Shown here piece by piece: positions 61,104 through 64,000 of a stretch of DNA of 64,000 nucleotides. Both the position numbers and the translations under genes were made by a program. The stretch comes from Flavobacteriales bacterium UBA7666 (GTDB lineage Bacteria; Bacteroidota; Bacteroidia; Flavobacteriales_D; Crocinitomicaceae), in contig DLHO01000018.1 in the NCBI GenBank assembly GCA_002483265.1, positions 124,239 through 188,238 of the forward strand, written 5' to 3'. How positions within the stretch are numbered: position 1 is the stretch's first letter; the number at the start of each line of letters is the position of its first letter. The notes under the pieces were generated by a model that saw nothing but the letters and a program-made list of their open reading frames with translations, was not told where the DNA came from and ran no database searches.

Positions 61104-61599
61104 TTTTCTAATTCTAACCGCTTTTAGTGCAGGCTTTTTAATCTGTTCGTGTTCCAGAGAGGAAGAGCAATCCTGCGCTGGGGAGCCTCAAGTTGAAGCA
61201 CCCAAAAAGGGAAATGAATTTGACCAGAAACTGGCAACGGAATTGGGCGCTGATGATTACGGGATGAAACAATATGTGATTGCTTTTCTGAAAAGAGGCC
61301 CCAATCAGGATCAAAGTGAAGAGGAAGTTCAGCGTTTACAACGTGCACACATGGACAACATTGGTAAATTAGCCGAACAACGCAAGTTAGTGGTTGCCGG
61401 TCCGTTCATGGATGACACCGAATTGCGTGGAATTTACATTTTTGATGTAAAAACGGTGGAAGAAGCGGAAGAATTAACGAAAAGCGATCCGGCAATTAAA
61501 GCCGGAAGATTGGTGATGGAATTGCATCCCTGGTATGGTTCTGCTGCTTTAATTAAGTCAGCTGAGATTCACAAAACGGTTTCGAAGAAAGAGATTTAA
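61090..61599 (+). CDS. YciI-like domain lipoprotein
   Basis: 169 residues. MKKHNFLILTAFSAGFLICSC gives a lipobox (Cys19 or Cys21). After a linker, residues ~55-150 match a YciI fold: KQYVIAFLKRGPNQ, HMDNIGKLAEQRKLVVAGPF, FDVKTVEEAEELTKSDPA and LVMELHPWYGS. YciI-like domains are small ferredoxin-like proteins with a conserved His; whether this one is catalytic is unknown. It overlaps bcp by 14 bases and ends 4 bases into the opposite gene. Confidence 0.88.
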   Translation: MKKHNFLILTAFSAGFLICSCSREEEQSCAGEPQVEAPKKGNEFDQKLATELGADDYGMKQYVIAFLKRGPNQDQSEEEVQRLQRAHMDNIGKLAEQRKLVVAGPFMDDTELRGIYIFDVKTVEEAEELTKSDPAIKAGRLVMELHPWYGSAALIKSAEIHKTVSKKEI

Positions 61600-62114
61600 T
61601 TTTTTCTCGATTTGGCAATTTTGTAAAATGCAGCTTCATTCAAAGCAGATTCTACCTGTGGCGCTACATTGAATAATTCATCTACTTTCTTAATACGGTA
61701 ATCAAAGATTCCTTCCAGCTGCTTTCGAACGAAGAGCCAGTGAACCAATTTACCGATGAAGCCAAGCGGCATGATATAGCTTATAATATCTGTCATTTCA
61801 ACACCTCCTTCTACTTCTTTGAAGTGATGTTCGTGGTGCCACATCTTGTAAGGACCTTTTCGCTGTTCATCTATGAAGTAGGTTTCGCCTTTAACGGTTT
61901 TGATTTCACTGATCCAGGTCAGGGGAATTCTCAAAATAGGCCGGATGGTATAGCGGATGATTAGTCCTTCATACATTTCTTCGGGGACAGAAGTATGCAC
62001 CCTGAAATCGATGTAATTGGGCGTGATTGTATGCAAATTGGCTGGCGCAGAAAAATACTTCCAACAAGTCTGGAGATCTGCCTGAATGAATTGTGTCCGT
62101 TTGAGTTGATACAT
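61596..62114 (-). CDS. SRPBCC family protein
   Basis: 172 residues, no signal. Begins YQLKRTQFIQADLQTCWKYF and continues FSAPANLHTITPNYIDF, typical of SRPBCC ligand-binding proteins of the cell-division-inhibitor (YfcH-fused) type. The middle has WISEIKTVKGETYFIDEQRK and GPYKMWHHEHHF; the end of the domain is FDYRIKKVDELF. Probably a hydrophobic ligand-binding fold; target unknown. Its 3' end overlaps the YciI gene by four bases. Confidence 0.85.
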   Translation of the reverse strand: MYQLKRTQFIQADLQTCWKYFSAPANLHTITPNYIDFRVHTSVPEEMYEGLIIRYTIRPILRIPLTWISEIKTVKGETYFIDEQRKGPYKMWHHEHHFKEVEGGVEMTDIISYIMPLGFIGKLVHWLFVRKQLEGIFDYRIKKVDELFNVAPQVESALNEAAFYKIAKSRKN

Positions 62115-62162
62115 TCCGCTGAATTAGTGCTTCAACTAAATGTAAGGAAACCAATTCAGTTT

Positions 62163-62897
62163 TTAAAAAAGATTCACACGCTTTAACAATTCGGCACGAT
62201 GTGCTTCACTCACCGGAATTTCTTTTCCATCCATGAGGACTAAGGACTTTGGGTTGATTTGTGAGATTTGAGTGATGTTCACCATGTAGGAACGATGTAC
62301 TCTTAAAAACTCCTGAGCAGGTAATTTAACTTCTACATGCTTCAAACTATAACTCACAATAAACTTGGAGTCTTTGGTATGAAGAATGGAATAGTTATCG
62401 CAGGCCTCTGCATAAGTAATATCCGAATAAGCCAATTTCACCAGCTTCTGTTTGTCTTTGATAAAGAAGTGAGTATTTGCCAAAACGGAACTTGTAAAAT
62501 CTACTTGTGTATTGGAAGTTCTCACTTGAAATGCATGCCATGCCAATTCAATTTGTGTGATCAGATCCAGTTTCTTGAATGGTTTCATAACGAAGCCGCT
62601 TGGATTGGTCAGTTTCACACGCTCCAAAGTTTGCGAATCGGTATTGGAAGTAACAAACAGGAATGGTTTATTGAGTTGCTGATTTACGAAATGTGCCAGA
62701 TCAACACCATCCGGACCAAAACCCAAATTAATGTCTAACAACAGTAAATCGGGCTTGCTGTGCATCAATTGCTGTCTGGCCTCCTCAAAACTTTCTGCCA
62801 TTCCCAAACATTCAAATCCCTCATCCAACAAACACTGCTCTAAAAAAGCTGCAATGATCGGCTCATCCTCCACAATAAAAATCTTCGGTTTAGTCAT
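62163..62897 (-). CDS. LytTR-family response regulator
   Basis: 244 residues. Receiver domain (1-~120): acidic pocket IVEDEP, phospho-acceptor Asp55 in LLLLDINLGFG, Thr/Lys block FLFVTSN and FVMKPFKKLD. C-terminal LytTR DNA-binding domain (~140-240): HFFIKDKQKLVKLAYSDITY, LRVHRSYMVNITQI. It pairs with the sensor kinase whose 3' end overlaps its start by four bases. Targets are unknown; such pairs in Bacteroidetes are common orphan regulators. Confidence 0.95.
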   Translation of the reverse strand: MTKPKIFIVEDEPIIAAFLEQCLLDEGFECLGMAESFEEARQQLMHSKPDLLLLDINLGFGPDGVDLAHFVNQQLNKPFLFVTSNTDSQTLERVKLTNPSGFVMKPFKKLDLITQIELAWHAFQVRTSNTQVDFTSSVLANTHFFIKDKQKLVKLAYSDITYAEACDNYSILHTKDSKFIVSYSLKHVEVKLPAQEFLRVHRSYMVNITQISQINPKSLVLMDGKEIPVSEAHRAELLKRVNLF

Positions 62898-64000
62898 GAC
62901 AATAGATTGTATTTTGTGATCACTAATTCTGTTTTCAATCCCTTTTCGCTATTGGTTTCAATGAATTCTGCCTTCAATTTACGCGCCATGGAACGGATCA
63001 ATTTTGCACCAAAATGGGTTCCTTCGGGCATGGTCGATTTTCCATTTCCATTATCCGAAACAATCAGGATCAATTGTTTATTCCGCTCTCTCAGCGAAAT
63101 ATTTATTTGTGGACTTTCTTGTTTATCGAATGCATATTTACAGGAGTTCATCACCAATTCAGATACAATCAGCCCCAAGGGCAATGCGGTCTCTATATCG
63201 AGATTCAGATTGTCACTTTCTGAGTTCAAATAAATTTCTTTGTTGCCCTCTTTTTTGAAATGTGTAATCAAATCATTGACCAATTCAGCGAGGTATGGAC
63301 CAATTTGCACCGCCCGGATATTTTCAGATTGATACAGTTTTTGATGAATCATTGAAATTGCATTGATCCGGTTCAAGCTCGCATCAATCATTTGTATTGA
63401 TTCGGGATCTTTCAATTCCCGCGATTGTAAATCCAAAATAGCGGAAATGATTTGCAGGTTATTTTTCACCCGGTGATGCACTTCTCCCATCATGAATTCC
63501 TTTTGTTCCAGATTGGCTTGCGTCATGATGTATTTCTGTTCCAGCAAGACATTGATGCGTTTTTTATTCCGAAACAAGAAGAATAACAGAACAGAGACCA
63601 ACAAAACAATGAAAATAATCACTGTCAGGATAATAAACCGCCACTCGTAGTTCTTTTTCTCTGACTGCTGTTTCAACTTCAGCTCTTTTACTTCAAATCG
63701 TGCCTGCATTTCTGCTAAGGCATCACTTTTATCTCGTGTAAAAATTGTGTCACTCAGAATGGTGTACTCATTCAAACTTTGATACGCTTTTTTGTAATCA
63801 CCTTCTTCAAAATAAATCCGCGACAAGACCTCATGTGCAAAAACTTCCCGTTCCTTCGCACCGATTTCCTGCGATAACTGCAAAGCTTTGAGTGAATATT
63901 CCTTCGCAAGAGAAAATTGCTTCAAATCAAAATAACAATTCGCAAGTCCGAGGTAAGCAGATTCCAGGTTGTAATCATTGTCATACTCCTTAAAATTGGC
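62894..64000 (-). CDS. Sensor histidine kinase with TPR region (5' end missing)
   Basis: The frame is open to the right edge (codons in frame to 64000), so the N-terminus is missing; 368 residues are visible. The first ~90 are TPR-like helices (AYLGLANCYFDLKQFSLAKE, then SLKALQLSQEIGAKEREVF). Then a membrane helix (FIILTVIIFIVLLVSVLLFF), a HisKA_2-type dimerisation helix with GEVHHRVKNNLQIISAILDL, and a HATPase domain with NSCKYAF and VSDNGNGKS. It phosphorylates the LytTR regulator encoded next. Signal unknown. Confidence 0.92.
   Translation of the reverse strand, partial: ANFKEYDNDYNLESAYLGLANCYFDLKQFSLAKEYSLKALQLSQEIGAKEREVFAHEVLSRIYFEEGDYKKAYQSLNEYTILSDTIFTRDKSDALAEMQARFEVKELKLKQQSEKKNYEWRFIILTVIIFIVLLVSVLLFFLFRNKKRINVLLEQKYIMTQANLEQKEFMMGEVHHRVKNNLQIISAILDLQSRELKDPESIQMIDASLNRINAISMIHQKLYQSENIRAVQIGPYLAELVNDLITHFKKEGNKEIYLNSESDNLNLDIETALPLGLIVSELVMNSCKYAFDKQESPQINISLRERNKQLILIVSDNGNGKSTMPEGTHFGAKLIRSMARKLKAEFIETNSEKGLKTELVITKYNLLS

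Noticed and set aside
1..64000. tRNA, rRNA, CRISPR arrays, IS elements or phage genes
   Set aside because: I looked for cloverleaf-like and CCA-end patterns, regular spaced repeats and transposase or integrase motifs and found none I could support.

Overview
The window looks like a chromosomal segment from a member of the Bacteroidetes (order Flavobacteriales, most like the Fluviicola/Crocinitomicaceae group, by inference). The evidence is a type IX secretion C-terminal domain paired with a PorP/SprF protein, the gene run ftsX-DUF3098-uppP-truB-queA, a DnaE with a fused N-terminal proofreading exonuclease, a mitochondrial-type aconitase, and many start-proximal TAnnTTTG promoter elements. Base composition is moderately AT-rich. 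I saw no rRNA, tRNA, CRISPR array, transposase or phage gene.

Layout. 1-2252 (-): left-truncated gene for an outer-membrane barrel followed by ~95-residue Ig-like repeats. 2410-5689 (+): secreted type B T9SS substrate, PorP/SprF and an OmpA lipoprotein. 5784-6143: CoA-binding protein. 6193-9979 (-): ftsX, DUF3098, uppP, truB, queA (cell envelope and tRNA modification). 10122-13719: YceI lipoprotein, aspartokinase, a double-OmpA protein and a lipoprotein. 13884-19896 (+): a likely light-responsive cluster, consisting of a CarH/LitR-like MerR regulator with the cobalamin signature, then crtI, crtB, idi, a BH4-type PTPS, a small membrane protein and a photolyase. 20696-25033: guaB, a catalytically dead M48-like protein and a barrel protein. 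25037-26146 (-): imelysin. 26333-30783 (+): two parvulin-type PPIases and a MoxR ATPase. 30858-37954: lipoproteins, a SirB1-like protein, an S9 peptidase, an inserted small membrane gene flanked by direct repeats, a truncated globin and a hypothetical protein.

38011-45894 (-): dnaE, three DUF1573 paralogues, a lipoprotein, def and ruvX. 46311-48670: dapD, a barrel with a charged helical tail, and a small lipoprotein. 48743-55180: both aconitases (AcnA type and AcnB) with two small genes between them. 55410-58152: a hypothetical exported protein and the ribosomal operon rpsF-rpsR-rplI. 58299-60199 (-): a TlpA-like thioredoxin and a lipoprotein with two six-cysteine modules. 60633-64000: Bcp peroxiredoxin, YciI-like lipoprotein, SRPBCC protein, and a LytTR response regulator with its sensor kinase, which is truncated by the right edge.

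The most interesting items are (1) the cobalamin-photoreceptor carotenoid/photolyase/pterin cluster with a perfect 10-bp inverted repeat over the crtI promoter; (2) the 27-bp direct repeats flanking a small membrane gene at the 3' end of the S9 peptidase gene; (3) the paired Cys-rich lipoprotein and TlpA-like oxidoreductase; (4) three long perfect palindromes of related sequence in gene ends; (5) a nested inverted-repeat element upstream of dapD; and (6) the inactive M48-like protein. Most of the rest is ordinary housekeeping sequence. All functional calls rest on reading the sequence by eye; no search was run.
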